Shown here: positions 1 to 7,942 of the stretch, in pieces
Numbering within the stretch: the first letter of the stretch is position 1
How the letters are laid out: each line of letters opens with the position of its first letter
DNA from: Fimbriimonadales bacterium
GTDB lineage: Bacteria; Armatimonadota; Fimbriimonadia; Fimbriimonadales; GBS-DC
Direction: 5' to 3'
DNA: 64,000 nt
Assembly (NCBI GenBank): GCA_026003075.1
Contig: BPGO01000001.1
Span: forward strand, 248,001-312,000
Program-made: the position numbers and the translations under genes
Notes under the pieces: model-generated
Databases searched by the model: none
The model's input: only the letters and a program-made list of their open reading frames with translations
What the model was told of the DNA's origin: nothing

Positions 1-1
1 A

Positions 2-154
2 GATACGCTGGCGCGTACATTAGCACGCCCTGTGGAACTGCCCGTCGGGGTGATTACCGCGTTGGTCGGTGCGCCGTTGTTCGTGTGGGTCATGCGACGC
101 GAAAGCCGCGCTCCCTCAATTGCGCCGCACGCGAGGCGCAGCAGGTATCCTTAA
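2..154 (+). CDS. FecCD/BtuC-type ABC transporter permease, C-terminal end (partial)
   Basis: Only the last 50 codons lie in the window; the frame is open from base 2 and ends with TAA at 152-154. The residues ARPVELPVGVITALVGAP followed by LFVWVMRR are the typical end of iron-siderophore or cobalamin ABC permeases of the FecCD family. In these proteins the sequence P-[IV]-E-[LI]-P-[VI]-G precedes the last membrane helix. The protein would import a chelated metal or vitamin B12 across the inner membrane with an ATPase and a binding protein encoded further left. The substrate cannot be told from this fragment. The MFS gene starts 6 bp after the stop, and its -10-like box overlaps the end of this gene. 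Confidence 0.8.
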   Translation, partial: DTLARTLARPVELPVGVITALVGAPLFVWVMRRESRAPSIAPHARRSRYP

Positions 155-160
155 CCTCGA

Positions 161-1309
161 ATGCCAACAGAGACGGACACGCAACAGGCGGCGAGGTGGA
201 CGGCGCGCTGGGCACTCGCATGGATTGCTCTGGTCGCGTTTCTGGATACTTTTGCTATTGTGCCCGTGCTTGCTCCCTACACTCAGCGCGCACTGGGCGC
301 CACCGACGCGCAAGCGGGATTAGTGTTGAGCCTCTATTCGCTGGCGAACCTGCTGGCGAACTTTTATTCGGGCGTCATTATCGACCGTCTTGGGCGGCGG
401 TTGCCGATGTCGCTCAGTTTGTTCGCCGCGGGACTACTGATTGCCCTCTATCCCCTGGCGCAGCGTGTGGAGTGGCTGATGATTCTTCGCGCTTTACACG
501 GGGCGACGGGTGCGGTCTTTGTGCCCGCTCTCTTCGCGCTGGTGGGCGAGTACGGACGCGCGAACCGTACTGGGGCGATGGGCGGTGTGGGCGCGCTCAT
601 CGGGCTGGTCGCGTTGCTTGCGCCGCCGATTGGCGGTGTGATTGCCCGAAACTACGGCGAACCGATACTCTTCTGGGGCGTGGCAGGGCTGATGGTAATC
701 GCCGGGGTCGCAGCGCTCTTCCTGCACGAGCCACACCGCCCAATGCACCCACGCGAGTCGACCCACCCACTTGAGATGTGGCGTTTTCCGACCCTACGCG
801 CCGCCTACCTGCTCACTTTCGGAATGACCTTCACGATGGGCGTGCTGACCTTTGCCCTGCCTGTATTGCTCCAGCAGGCGGGCTACGACGCGGCCTATCG
901 GGGGCGGCTGTTCGGGCTGCTGGCGCTCGTTTCGATGGCGCTCATGGCAACGCTGCGCCGCGGGGGACTTCTGGGCGGCGCACTGGGACGTGCCCTGTGG
1001 GGCGTAGCGTGCCTCACAGTGGGCGCGCTCGGATTGAGCCTACTCGCTGCCCCAACAGGCATGTGGAGTGTGGTCATTCTCTATGGCGTTGGGTTCGGAC
1101 TGACTTTCCCAGCGGTGCATCTGGCGGCTTTTGAGAGTGCGCCCGACACACGGCGCGGCGTGAGCCTCGCGCTGCTTCACTCCGTCTATTCGTTAGGCTA
1201 TGTCATAGGACCAGCAGCAGCAGGTATCGCAGGCGCATCGACGGCGGGCTACCTTGGCGCGTTGGTAGGCGCCGGAACGATGGTCGCGGCACGCACGTGG
1301 CGACGCTAA
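161..1309 (+). CDS. MFS family efflux transporter
   Basis: A 382-residue protein of the length and hydrophobicity usual for 12-helix major facilitator carriers of the drug-efflux type. Visible signatures are the first helix (ALAWIALVAFLDTFAIVPVL), the loop 2-3 motif A variant GVIIDRLGRRLPM near residue 78, and a second-half loop rich in Arg and Gly. It probably exports a small molecule by proton antiport; the substrate is not predictable. The start at 161 is supported by a GGTATCCT box at 144-151, nine bases before the ATG, which would give a leaderless mRNA. There is no Shine-Dalgarno sequence. Confidence 0.85.
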   Translation: MPTETDTQQAARWTARWALAWIALVAFLDTFAIVPVLAPYTQRALGATDAQAGLVLSLYSLANLLANFYSGVIIDRLGRRLPMSLSLFAAGLLIALYPLAQRVEWLMILRALHGATGAVFVPALFALVGEYGRANRTGAMGGVGALIGLVALLAPPIGGVIARNYGEPILFWGVAGLMVIAGVAALFLHEPHRPMHPRESTHPLEMWRFPTLRAAYLLTFGMTFTMGVLTFALPVLLQQAGYDAAYRGRLFGLLALVSMALMATLRRGGLLGGALGRALWGVACLTVGALGLSLLAAPTGMWSVVILYGVGFGLTFPAVHLAAFESAPDTRRGVSLALLHSVYSLGYVIGPAAAGIAGASTAGYLGALVGAGTMVAARTWRR

Positions 1310-1349
1310 GCAGGAATCGCTGGAGTCGCATGCGAATCTTAAAACTGCT

Positions 1350-2312
1350 ATGCCCTATCTGCCCAAAGCCGTGGAGCGTGCCGACCGCTACAAAGTCAAA
1401 GTCGACGAGTATGTGCATTATCGCCGTATGGGGTATCTGCTGGTACGCCACCTCGTGCCCGATGCCGATGTGCAGCGCCTTCTCGAGTGGGCGATGGCGC
1501 GCTGGGAAGGTGTGGCGTCTACGCAACCCGAAAACGCCTCTATCCACGAAATCGCGAAGGGGACCCGCGTCCACCAGCTGCACTGGGTTGATCCCGTTGC
1601 AGAGTGGGGACTGCTCCATCCCCGAATCTTGGATGTGTTGGAGGCGTTAATCGGTCCGGATGTCTTGGCGCTGCAGACGATGCTGTTCTACAACCCCCCA
1701 GGCACGGGCGGACAGGGCTGGCATCAGGATTCCTACTACATCACGACCTACCCAGACACGCTAATTGGTGCGTGGCTTGCGCTGGAGCCTGCCGATGAGT
1801 CCAACGGTTGTCTGTGGGTCGTGCCAGGCTCCCACTTCGAGCCGATTTATCCCCCACAGAACAACACCTACGCGCATGTGCACGCCGCGAATGCTTTTGA
1901 CGACCTCCACGAAGTGGAAAATGTGAGCCATTTGGACGACGAACGGAACACACTCACGCAAGTGGTGCGCAAGTACCCGCCGCCGATTGCTGTGCCGATG
2001 GAGCCGGGCGATGTGCTGTTTTTCGACGGACACCTGCTGCACCGGTCTTACCCCAACCATACAACGGAGCGATGGCGTCGGTCGTTCGTGTGTCATTACT
2101 GCAACGCGCGTTCGTGGGTTCCGTGGAATCACGGCGCCCCTTACGAAGGCGATAGCGCGAACTACTTGCATATCTTGGCGCGTGGGAGTACGCATCTGCC
2201 TTATGCGCAGCCGCGCTTCGGGACGCCTGTGGATTTGTACCAGCCCAGCCCAAATGGCGCGCCGCCGCCCCGCATGATGGGCGATATGGAAGGAAATATG
2301 GGCATGGGGTAG
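1350..2312 (+). CDS. Phytanoyl-CoA dioxygenase (PhyH) family protein
   Basis: A 320-residue protein with the double-stranded beta-helix signature of Fe(II)/2-oxoglutarate oxygenases of the PhyH family. The facial triad is visible as H125-x-D127 (GQGWHQDSYY) and the distal H231 (FFDGHLLHRSYPNHT); R242 or R243 (TERWRRSF) is placed to bind 2-oxoglutarate. These enzymes hydroxylate or halogenate diverse substrates, and the substrate here is unknown. The gene follows the MFS gene by 40 bp on the same strand, so they may be co-transcribed. The C-terminus is Pro- and Met/Gly-rich (PPPRMMGDMEGNMGMG). A strong hairpin follows the stop. The start has no clear Shine-Dalgarno sequence and could lie a few codons later. 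Confidence 0.85.
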   Translation: MPYLPKAVERADRYKVKVDEYVHYRRMGYLLVRHLVPDADVQRLLEWAMARWEGVASTQPENASIHEIAKGTRVHQLHWVDPVAEWGLLHPRILDVLEALIGPDVLALQTMLFYNPPGTGGQGWHQDSYYITTYPDTLIGAWLALEPADESNGCLWVVPGSHFEPIYPPQNNTYAHVHAANAFDDLHEVENVSHLDDERNTLTQVVRKYPPPIAVPMEPGDVLFFDGHLLHRSYPNHTTERWRRSFVCHYCNARSWVPWNHGAPYEGDSANYLHILARGSTHLPYAQPRFGTPVDLYQPSPNGAPPPRMMGDMEGNMGMG

Positions 2313-2342
2313 CGAGTGAGGATCCTATGCGATGCGGTGATT

Positions 2343-2380
2343 CGGTGCGACGGTGTGGACGCCGTCGCACCGACCGTTTT
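2343..2380. terminator. Bidirectional Rho-independent terminator
   Basis: An 11-bp perfect stem (CGGTGCGACGG at 2343-2353, CCGTCGCACCG at 2362-2372) with an 8-nt loop is followed by ACCGTTTT on the plus strand. It sits between the convergent PhyH and HNH genes and abuts the HNH stop codon, so it can end both transcripts. Confidence 0.75.
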
Positions 2381-2912
2381 AATCCAGATTTCCAGGGGTG
2401 AACCCGTCGTAGACGGGCAGGAAATCGCGCCACGCCTCGCGCGTGATCGCCTTCGCGTACTGCGTTAGGCTGAGGTAGGGCACGAAGGTGGGGCGACGCG
2501 GCTTACGCGCGAGTTTCATCCCCGCCTGTTGCGGCGTGCGGTCGCCCTTAACCAAGTTACAACGACGGCAGCACGCCACAAGGTTTTCCCAAGTGTCGCC
2601 GCCGCCCATACTGCGCGGGATGACATGGTCCACGGTCAGATCACGCGACACATGCCCACAGTACTGGCAGGTGTAGTTGTCACGTGCGAGGATAGCGCGA
2701 CGGCTCACGCGCACCTGCGGCAGAGGACGCTTCACCAGATAACGTAAGCGCACCACCGACGGCGCCTCAAAGCCCCCCGACACCGTGCGGACATAATGCC
2801 CGTTCGTCTGCACGACCTCTGCCTTCCCCGTGAGCACCATGTTCACGGCGCGGCGCATCGTGCAAATGTTCAACGGCTCAAAGTTCTGATTCAGTACCAG
2901 TACCTCAGCCAT
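2379..2912 (-). CDS. HNH endonuclease
   Basis: A 177-residue HNH nuclease. Zinc-binding pairs C82-x2-C85 (YTCQYCG) and C115-x2-C118 (CCRRC) bracket the catalytic part: D95-H96 ([12 protein letters not shown]), N110 (ENLVACC) and K122 (NLVKGDRTP). The N-terminal part ([20 protein letters not shown]) is a conserved extension found on stand-alone chromosomal HNH proteins in many phyla; their biological role is not settled. The start at 2912 is chosen over an upstream in-frame ATG because AGGAGG lies at 2923-2928 and because this N-terminus matches the family. A roughly 180-nt leader with a terminator-like hairpin precedes it. Confidence 0.85.
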   Translation of the reverse strand: MAEVLVLNQNFEPLNICTMRRAVNMVLTGKAEVVQTNGHYVRTVSGGFEAPSVVRLRYLVKRPLPQVRVSRRAILARDNYTCQYCGHVSRDLTVDHVIPRSMGGGDTWENLVACCRRCNLVKGDRTPQQAGMKLARKPRRPTFVPYLSLTQYAKAITREAWRDFLPVYDGFTPGNLD

Positions 2913-2946
2913 AGTGGAGCAGCCTCCTTGAACCCCGAATAAAATA

Positions 2947-2981
2947 GGGGAGCCATACGCACAGACCCGCGCAGGCTCCCC
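2947..2981 (-). promoter_or_regulatory. Putative attenuator hairpin in the HNH leader
   Basis: Read on the minus strand, GGGGAGCC (2981-2974) pairs with GGCTCCCC (2954-2947) and is followed by TATTTTATT, the form of an intrinsic terminator. It lies between the inferred promoter and the Shine-Dalgarno sequence of the HNH gene, so it could terminate transcription prematurely. No ligand or leader peptide is recognised. Confidence 0.45.
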
Positions 2982-3097
2982 AGCATGACACGCGCCCGTA
3001 GACGCGGCAACGGTAGCGCCCACGCGTGCCAAACCAGGAGCCGGTGCTCCAGCGCTCACAATCGAACCCGTTTAGTCCGTGCGTTAGCATCTTTTAT

Positions 3098-3127
3098 ATT
3101 ATAACCCATTTTGCGCCGCCAATTCAA
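3098..3127 (-). promoter_or_regulatory. Promoter of the HNH endonuclease gene
   Basis: On the minus strand TTGAAT (3127-3122) and TATAAT (3103-3098) are separated by 18 bp, a good sigma-70-type promoter. Transcription would start near 3091, leaving a leader of about 180 nt before the HNH start codon. Confidence 0.6.
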
Positions 3128-3168
3128 GCGCCGTAGAGGTATACTTACGAGGGGAGGCAAAAGTTCCA

Positions 3169-3666
3169 GTGAATGAAGCGCAATGGCATTTAGTGTTGAA
3201 TCACCTGCCTGTGACGGGCACGCTGTTCAGTCTGCTTTTGCTCAGTTGGGCATTAATACGGCGCAGCCCCGAACTGTTGAAAACCGCACTGGCGGCGGTT
3301 TTGTTGGTGGGGCTGACCAGCATCCCCGCCTACCTCACAGGAGAACCGGCCGAGCATGTGATTGAGCCCCTGCCCGGCGTCGATAAAGCGTTCATTGAGG
3401 AACACGAGACGATGGGCAAGTTTGCCCTGGCGTGCGGCGTGGCGCTGTCAGTCTTCGCTGCGGCAGCGTTAGGGATCGGACTGCGCAGCGCGAAAGGGTT
3501 ATTGACGGGCGCGCTGGCGGTTTGGCTCGCCAACGCGCTGGTGTTCGGCGTCATGGGCTACACCGCGCATCTGGGCGGCATGATACGCCACCCCGAAATT
3601 CGTGCGAGCGCTACCACCCCCGCAAACGCGCCACCCGAAGCCGAACACGAAACGGAACGGGATTAG
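3169..3666 (+). CDS. Small membrane protein, DUF2231-like
   Basis: A 165-residue protein with about four predicted membrane helices (residues ~14-30, 39-57, 82-102, 110-130). The N-terminal motif WHLVLNHLPVTGT and the late motif GYTAHLGGMIRHPEI have the histidine placement seen in DUF2231-type membrane proteins, some of which are suspected haem or electron-transfer proteins. No function is assigned. The start is GTG at 3169 with GAGGGGAGG about 13 bases upstream; the overlapping ATG at 3173 is out of frame. A TATACT box at 3140-3145 is a probable -10. The acidic, Pro/Ala-rich tail is probably disordered. Confidence 0.7.
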   Translation: MNEAQWHLVLNHLPVTGTLFSLLLLSWALIRRSPELLKTALAAVLLVGLTSIPAYLTGEPAEHVIEPLPGVDKAFIEEHETMGKFALACGVALSVFAAAALGIGLRSAKGLLTGALAVWLANALVFGVMGYTAHLGGMIRHPEIRASATTPANAPPEAEHETERD

Positions 3667-3764
3667 GCGCATGCCCGCCCCCATCCTGTAGTACCTGTTG
3701 ACCTCAAACGCCTCTTAAATCCCCAGATTTAGGGGCAAATTTAACATTCTGCCCCTCGAAACCC

Positions 3765-3795
3765 TTGACATCACTGTCAACGGATAGGGTATACT
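3765..3795 (+). promoter_or_regulatory. nrdBA promoter with palindromic operator-like -35 region
   Basis: TTGACA (3765-3770) and TATACT (3790-3795) form the promoter of the ribonucleotide reductase genes, with a 19-bp spacer. The -35 is the left arm of a perfect inverted repeat, TTGACATCACTGTCAA (3765-3780), a plausible operator. No recognisable NrdR box pair was seen. Confidence 0.55.
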
Positions 3796-3898
3796 GCGAA
3801 CGCATCCACAACGGAGTGTACCGCTATAGGTTGTGGCTGTAGGCGAGAAAATTCGCATTTTGGCGAGAAATACTACAACAGATGGAGGGTTATGAACG

Positions 3899-4873
3899 AT
3901 GGCGCTGTTTGAGAAACGGGTGAATCTGAAACCATACGAGTATCCCGACCTGCTCAAGTTCCGGGACGCCATCCGCCATTCCTACTGGCTGCACACCGAG
4001 TTCTCCCTGTCGGGCGATGTGCAGGACTGGTATGCCCGCACCGAGCCCCACGAGCGCAACGCCCTCAAAAACACGATGCTGGCTATCTCCCAAATTGAGG
4101 TGTCGGTGAAGACTTTCTGGGCGCGAATCTACGACCGCATGCCCAAGCCCGAAATCGCCGAGGTGGGCATGACCTTCGCCGAAAGCGAGGTGCGCCACGC
4201 CAACGCCTACTCGCACCTGCTGGATCTGCTCGGACTGAGCAGTGAGTTCGAAAAGATACACAGTATCCCCGCCATCATGGATCGCATCCAGTACCTGCAG
4301 CAGGCACAGGAGGGGATCCGCAGCAGTGATAATCGCCAGTTCGCCCTCACCGTGATGCTCTTCTCCGCGTTCGTGGAGCATATTTCGCTCTTCTCTCAAT
4401 TCCTCATCATCATGGCGTTCAATAAACATCGCGCCGCATTCAAGGGCGTGTCCAACATCGTGGAAGCCACCAGCAAGGAAGAGCAGATTCACGGCATGTT
4501 CGGCGTGGAACTGGTGCGTATCCTGCAGCACGAGTATCCCGAATGGTTCGACGCCGAGACCGAAGACACGATATTGAAGGCGGTCGAGCGCGCCTACGCC
4601 GCCGAACAACGCATCTTAGACTGGATTTTCGAGCGCGGCGAACTCGAGTATCTGCCCCGCTATCAGGTGGACGAATTCCTGAAAAACCGCTTCAACAACT
4701 CGCTCCGCAGCGTAGGCATTAAACCCTTGTTCCGCGTCGACGAACAAGCCCTCGCCGCCACACGCTGGTTCGACGAGGAGCTGCTTGCTACCAAAGAGAA
4801 CGACTTCTTCAACAAGCGAAGCATCACCTACTCCAAGAAGATGAAAAGCTTCAGCGAAGCGGAGCTGTTCTAA
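3899..4873 (+). CDS. nrdB: Ribonucleotide reductase class I small (beta) subunit
   Basis: A 324-residue ferritin-like radical subunit that generates the radical used by NrdA to reduce ribonucleotides. Metal ligands can be read as E67 (SQIEVSVKTFW), E97 and H100 (AESEVRH), E160 (FVEHISLF), E195 and H198 (SKEEQIHG). The radical tyrosine is present as Y104, four residues after H100, so this is a tyrosyl-radical type. The C-terminus (KRSITYSKKMKSFSEAELF) is the tail that docks on the alpha subunit. The gene has its own promoter about 100 bp upstream and is followed by nrdA. Confidence 0.93.
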   Translation: MALFEKRVNLKPYEYPDLLKFRDAIRHSYWLHTEFSLSGDVQDWYARTEPHERNALKNTMLAISQIEVSVKTFWARIYDRMPKPEIAEVGMTFAESEVRHANAYSHLLDLLGLSSEFEKIHSIPAIMDRIQYLQQAQEGIRSSDNRQFALTVMLFSAFVEHISLFSQFLIIMAFNKHRAAFKGVSNIVEATSKEEQIHGMFGVELVRILQHEYPEWFDAETEDTILKAVERAYAAEQRILDWIFERGELEYLPRYQVDEFLKNRFNNSLRSVGIKPLFRVDEQALAATRWFDEELLATKENDFFNKRSITYSKKMKSFSEAELF

Positions 4874-4882
4874 CTCAAGCAA

Positions 4883-4958
4883 GATTCCTCGCTTCGCTCG
4901 GAACGACAGCGAACGCCTGTTCCCAATTCCCTGTCATTCCGAGTGGAAGCGAGGAATC
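4883..4958. repeat. REP-like inverted repeat between nrdB and nrdA
   Basis: Arm 1 (4883-4909, GATTCCTCGCTTCGCTCGG...) and arm 2 (4931-4958, ...GAGTGGAAGCGAGGAATC) are near-perfect inverted complements of about 27 nt with one indel and one or two mismatches. The core CTGTCATTCCGAG..GAAGCGAGGAATC resembles dispersed extragenic palindromes found in many genomes. In the mRNA it would form a long hairpin between the two subunit genes. Confidence 0.7.
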
Positions 4959-4999
4959 GTTCAATTTCGGGGCTATTCCCAAGCACAGGAGGAATCACT

Positions 5000-6667
5000 A
5001 TGCCGTCGTCTATGGAGAGACCGTTATTCTACTGGCTCAACGAGGAGAGCCGCCGCTTCTTGTCGCGCGATTATTTGTTGCCAGGCGTCTCAGCCGAACA
5101 GCGTATCCGTGAAATTGCCGACTACGCGGAGCATCTGCTGGGCATGGACGGCTTCGCAGATAAGTTTTTCAACTATATGGCACGCGGCTGGTATTCGCTC
5201 GCAACGCCTGTGTGGACGAACTTCGGGCTGCGACGCGGATTGCCCATCTCTTGCTACGGCAGCTATATCGAGGATGACTCGGCGTCGATCTTATTCACCG
5301 CTTCGGAAGTGGGCATGATGACCAAGCTGGGGGGCGGCACCTCGGCGTATTTTGGGAGGCTCCGTCCGCGCGGCGCACCCATCCGCGACAACGGAACCAG
5401 CAACGGCAGTTTCTCGTTCGCGAAGCTCTTCGACCGCATGATTGAAGTCTTCAGCCAGGGCAGCACCCGCCGCGGACAGTGCGCCGCGTATATCGATATC
5501 GAACACCCCGACCTCGAAGAGTGGCTCTGGATCCAGCGCGAGGGATGCGATATTCAACTGCTCTACTGGGGCGTCTGCGTAGGCAACGACTGGCTGGAAG
5601 AGATGAAAAACGGCGACGCCGACAAACGACGCCTCTGGGCAAAGGTGCTCCAAGCCCGCTCCGAAGTCGGAATCCCTTATATCTTCTTCAAAGATAACGC
5701 CAACAACGGCACGGTGGAGGTATACAAAGACTTAGGCAAGACCATCTACGCCTCGAACCTCTGCACCGAGATCATGCTCCCGTCCAGCAACGACGAGAGT
5801 TTCGTGTGCTGCCTCTCGTCGATGAACCTGCTGCACTACGACGAGTGGAAAGATACCGACGCTGTGGAAACGATGGTCTTTTTCTTAGACGCGGTGATGG
5901 AAGACTTCATTCGTCGCGTGAAGGATATTCCGTTCATGCAACGGGCATATAACTTTGCCTCGCGCCATCGCGCGTTGGGACTGGGCGTGCTGGGCTGGCA
6001 CTCGCTGCTGCAATCCAAGCGCATCCCGATTGAGAGCATGGACGCCTATCGCCTGAACACGGAGGTATTCCGCACGATTCGCGACCGCGCCTATAACGCC
6101 TCGATGGAACTGGCACGCCGCTTCGGTGAGCCAGAATACCTTAAGGGCTACGGCAGGCGCAACACAACCCTGCTGGCGATTGCCCCCACGAAGTCCTCGT
6201 CGTTCATTCTGGGACAGGTCTCGCCCTCTATCGAGCCGTTCATGAGCAACTACCATGTGAAAGACTTGGCGAAGGTGAAGACCACCTTCAAAAACCCCTA
6301 CCTACAGCAGGTGCTCCGCGAGCGAGGCAAAGACACCGACGAAGTATGGCAAGACATCGCCGCGCACGACGGCTCCGTACAGCATCTGGATTTCCTAAGC
6401 GATGAAGAGCGCGACACCTTCAAGACCTTCAGCGAAATCTCGCAAATGACACTGGTGCAACAAGCCGCCCAGCGCCAGCAGTTTATTGACCAAGGACAGT
6501 CGCTGAACTTGATGATCCATCCCGAAACCCCCGTGCGCGATATTAACTTGCTCATGCTCCGCGCCGCAGAGCTGGGCGTGAAGTCGCTGTATTATCAGTA
6601 CAGCGTCAACGCGGCGCAGGAGTTCAACCGCGAGCTGCTGCTCAGCTGCCGCGTCTGCGAAGGGTGA
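5000..6667 (+). CDS. nrdA: Ribonucleotide reductase class I large (alpha) subunit, short form
   Basis: A 555-residue catalytic subunit. It starts directly in the ten-stranded barrel domain and has no N-terminal ATP-cone, so allosteric activity control through that domain is absent. Key residues are visible: C85 (PISCYGS), the N253-x-C255-x-E257 active site (SNLCTEIML), C271 (CCLSSMNL), the loop PTKSSSFILGQVSPS, the radical-relay tyrosine pair in SLYYQYSV and the C-terminal thiol pair C550/C553 (SCRVCEG). The short form resembles NrdA of Bacteroidetes-type systems. The start at 5000 is chosen because CAGGAGGAATCACT precedes it; an upstream in-frame ATG at 4943 lies inside the inverted repeat. 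Confidence 0.92.
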   Translation: MPSSMERPLFYWLNEESRRFLSRDYLLPGVSAEQRIREIADYAEHLLGMDGFADKFFNYMARGWYSLATPVWTNFGLRRGLPISCYGSYIEDDSASILFTASEVGMMTKLGGGTSAYFGRLRPRGAPIRDNGTSNGSFSFAKLFDRMIEVFSQGSTRRGQCAAYIDIEHPDLEEWLWIQREGCDIQLLYWGVCVGNDWLEEMKNGDADKRRLWAKVLQARSEVGIPYIFFKDNANNGTVEVYKDLGKTIYASNLCTEIMLPSSNDESFVCCLSSMNLLHYDEWKDTDAVETMVFFLDAVMEDFIRRVKDIPFMQRAYNFASRHRALGLGVLGWHSLLQSKRIPIESMDAYRLNTEVFRTIRDRAYNASMELARRFGEPEYLKGYGRRNTTLLAIAPTKSSSFILGQVSPSIEPFMSNYHVKDLAKVKTTFKNPYLQQVLRERGKDTDEVWQDIAAHDGSVQHLDFLSDEERDTFKTFSEISQMTLVQQAAQRQQFIDQGQSLNLMIHPETPVRDINLLMLRAAELGVKSLYYQYSVNAAQEFNRELLLSCRVCEG

Positions 6668-6729
6668 GCAGCCAAATCGCCTGTTCCGGAGCAGCTCGCT
6701 CGCAGATAAGACGAGTGGCTCCGGACAGG

Positions 6730-7779
6730 CTAAATCTTTTGCTCAAAGTCGCTGTAGTTGCCACTATTGATATTCTTATTCAGCAGTCGCTCGTAACTCT
6801 GGTCGCTGTGGCGTGCTAATTCACAGATGTAAATCTTATCGTCTTGCTCATAAAAGATAATCCGTTCAGGCTTCTTTCCACGCGGATACACCAGACAGTC
6901 GCTGTTGCGCATTCGCTCGATATTGGATTCTGGGCGTAACCCCGGACGCGACAAGCGATTGATTAATCGATCAAAAGACCTCTGAGTTTCAGGGTCCAGA
7001 TTCTCATAATATCGACGCGCTCGATCCGACCAATAAACAGTTTGACCTGGCAGGCTCAGCAGGCTGCGATAGGCTTCCCAAAGCGCTTCGCCAGCAGGCG
7101 AAAGCATCAAATACCCATCTTCTTCAGTGAGTAGCATGCGCACACTGTCCGGTATGCTTTGCAGCCGCGATGTCGCCTCGTGTGTACTACGCAGGTCTGC
7201 ATGAATCCACTCGAAAAAGTCCTCATGATCTACCATTAGGCTGTAGTCCCAACTTACAGGGATGGGCGGTAGCGCGATGATGTCTTCGAACCGTTCGTGG
7301 ACATAATAAACAGGCGCTTGAAATAGGATTCCAATCAGAACCGCGTAGGCACTCTCTACCTTGAAACCTCCCGTCGCATTAATAAGAACCTCGTGCTTCT
7401 GCCGTTTTCGCTCGCGCACGATTTGCGCCATTTCCGCAACTAGCGATCGGAGCCCTTTGTTCTTAAACTGCTGCGCACCATAACGTAGATTGGAAATCTC
7501 CTTAACCATACAACGATAACCCTTAGATTTGTAGAACTCGCTCAATGCTTCAGCGCATAGGCGACCATCGTCTGTTTCAGAATGCAGAAAAACAATCTCA
7601 TCTCCTTCCTGAAGCAACCGGGAAAGTGAGTTTGTTTCGGCAGATGCCTGTTCAGGGGAGACTTCACGCAGGTAGCCCAGTATTTCCTGAAGCGTTGGCA
7701 TAGACTTTCCAGTCGCCCCCAGGCTATTGCGGTAGTTGCTAATAAGCGATGTTCCTGTAGTTGTAATAATCGTTCGCAT
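6730..7779 (-). CDS. CARF-RelE fusion effector (Cami1-like mRNA interferase)
   Basis: A 349-residue three-part protein. Residues 1-~180 form a CARF domain of the APE2256 type: ITTTGTSLISN (5-15) and LINATGGFKVESAYA (132-146) are the ligand-pocket motifs that bind cyclic oligoadenylate made by type III CRISPR systems. Residues ~186-245 look like a winged-helix linker (PDSVRMLLTEEDGYLMLSPAGEAL). Residues ~247-332 match RelE/ParE toxins: VYWSDRARRYYENLDPETQ, then LVYPRGKKPERIIFYEQDD and IYICELARHSDQSYE. The architecture matches Cami1, a ribosome-dependent mRNA interferase activated by CRISPR second messengers. The start at 7779 follows GGAGGATAGGC, with TATAGT at 7809-7804; a longer in-frame start at 7863 is less likely. 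No cas gene or array is in the window, so its signal must come from elsewhere. The stretch looks more AT-rich than its neighbours, suggesting transfer. Confidence 0.8.
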   Translation of the reverse strand: MRTIITTTGTSLISNYRNSLGATGKSMPTLQEILGYLREVSPEQASAETNSLSRLLQEGDEIVFLHSETDDGRLCAEALSEFYKSKGYRCMVKEISNLRYGAQQFKNKGLRSLVAEMAQIVRERKRQKHEVLINATGGFKVESAYAVLIGILFQAPVYYVHERFEDIIALPPIPVSWDYSLMVDHEDFFEWIHADLRSTHEATSRLQSIPDSVRMLLTEEDGYLMLSPAGEALWEAYRSLLSLPGQTVYWSDRARRYYENLDPETQRSFDRLINRLSRPGLRPESNIERMRNSDCLVYPRGKKPERIIFYEQDDKIYICELARHSDQSYERLLNKNINSGNYSDFEQKI

Positions 7780-7876
7780 GCCTATCCTCCGTACAATTAT
7801 TTTACTATACTCTATCGTGTGTGGAAATACCCACAAGGGTAAATGGGACGAATTATCGAACACCCTCCTAAACCCC

Positions 7877-7927
7877 TTGACATCTCCCTCTCCTTTGGAG
7901 TATAATTTGCTTCAGAAAATGATTTTC
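7877..7927 (+). promoter_or_regulatory. fur/perR promoter with Fur-family box
   Basis: TTGACA (7877-7882) and TATAAT (7901-7906) with an 18-bp spacer form a strong promoter. Just downstream, GAAAATGATTTTC (7915-7927) is a perfect 6-1-6 palindrome resembling the core of Fur/PerR boxes (inverted ATAAT-type half sites). It overlaps the expected transcription start, so the regulator probably represses its own operon. Confidence 0.65.
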
Positions 7928-7942
7928 CATAGGAGGGAGCGT

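Noticed and set aside
85-774. Open frame of 229 codons overlapping the MFS gene
   Set aside because: Composition is that of a shifted reading of the MFS gene; no signature and no ribosome binding site.
6730-7942. CRISPR array or cas genes near the CARF-RelE gene
   Set aside because: No regularly spaced repeats and no Cas proteins were found here or elsewhere in the window.
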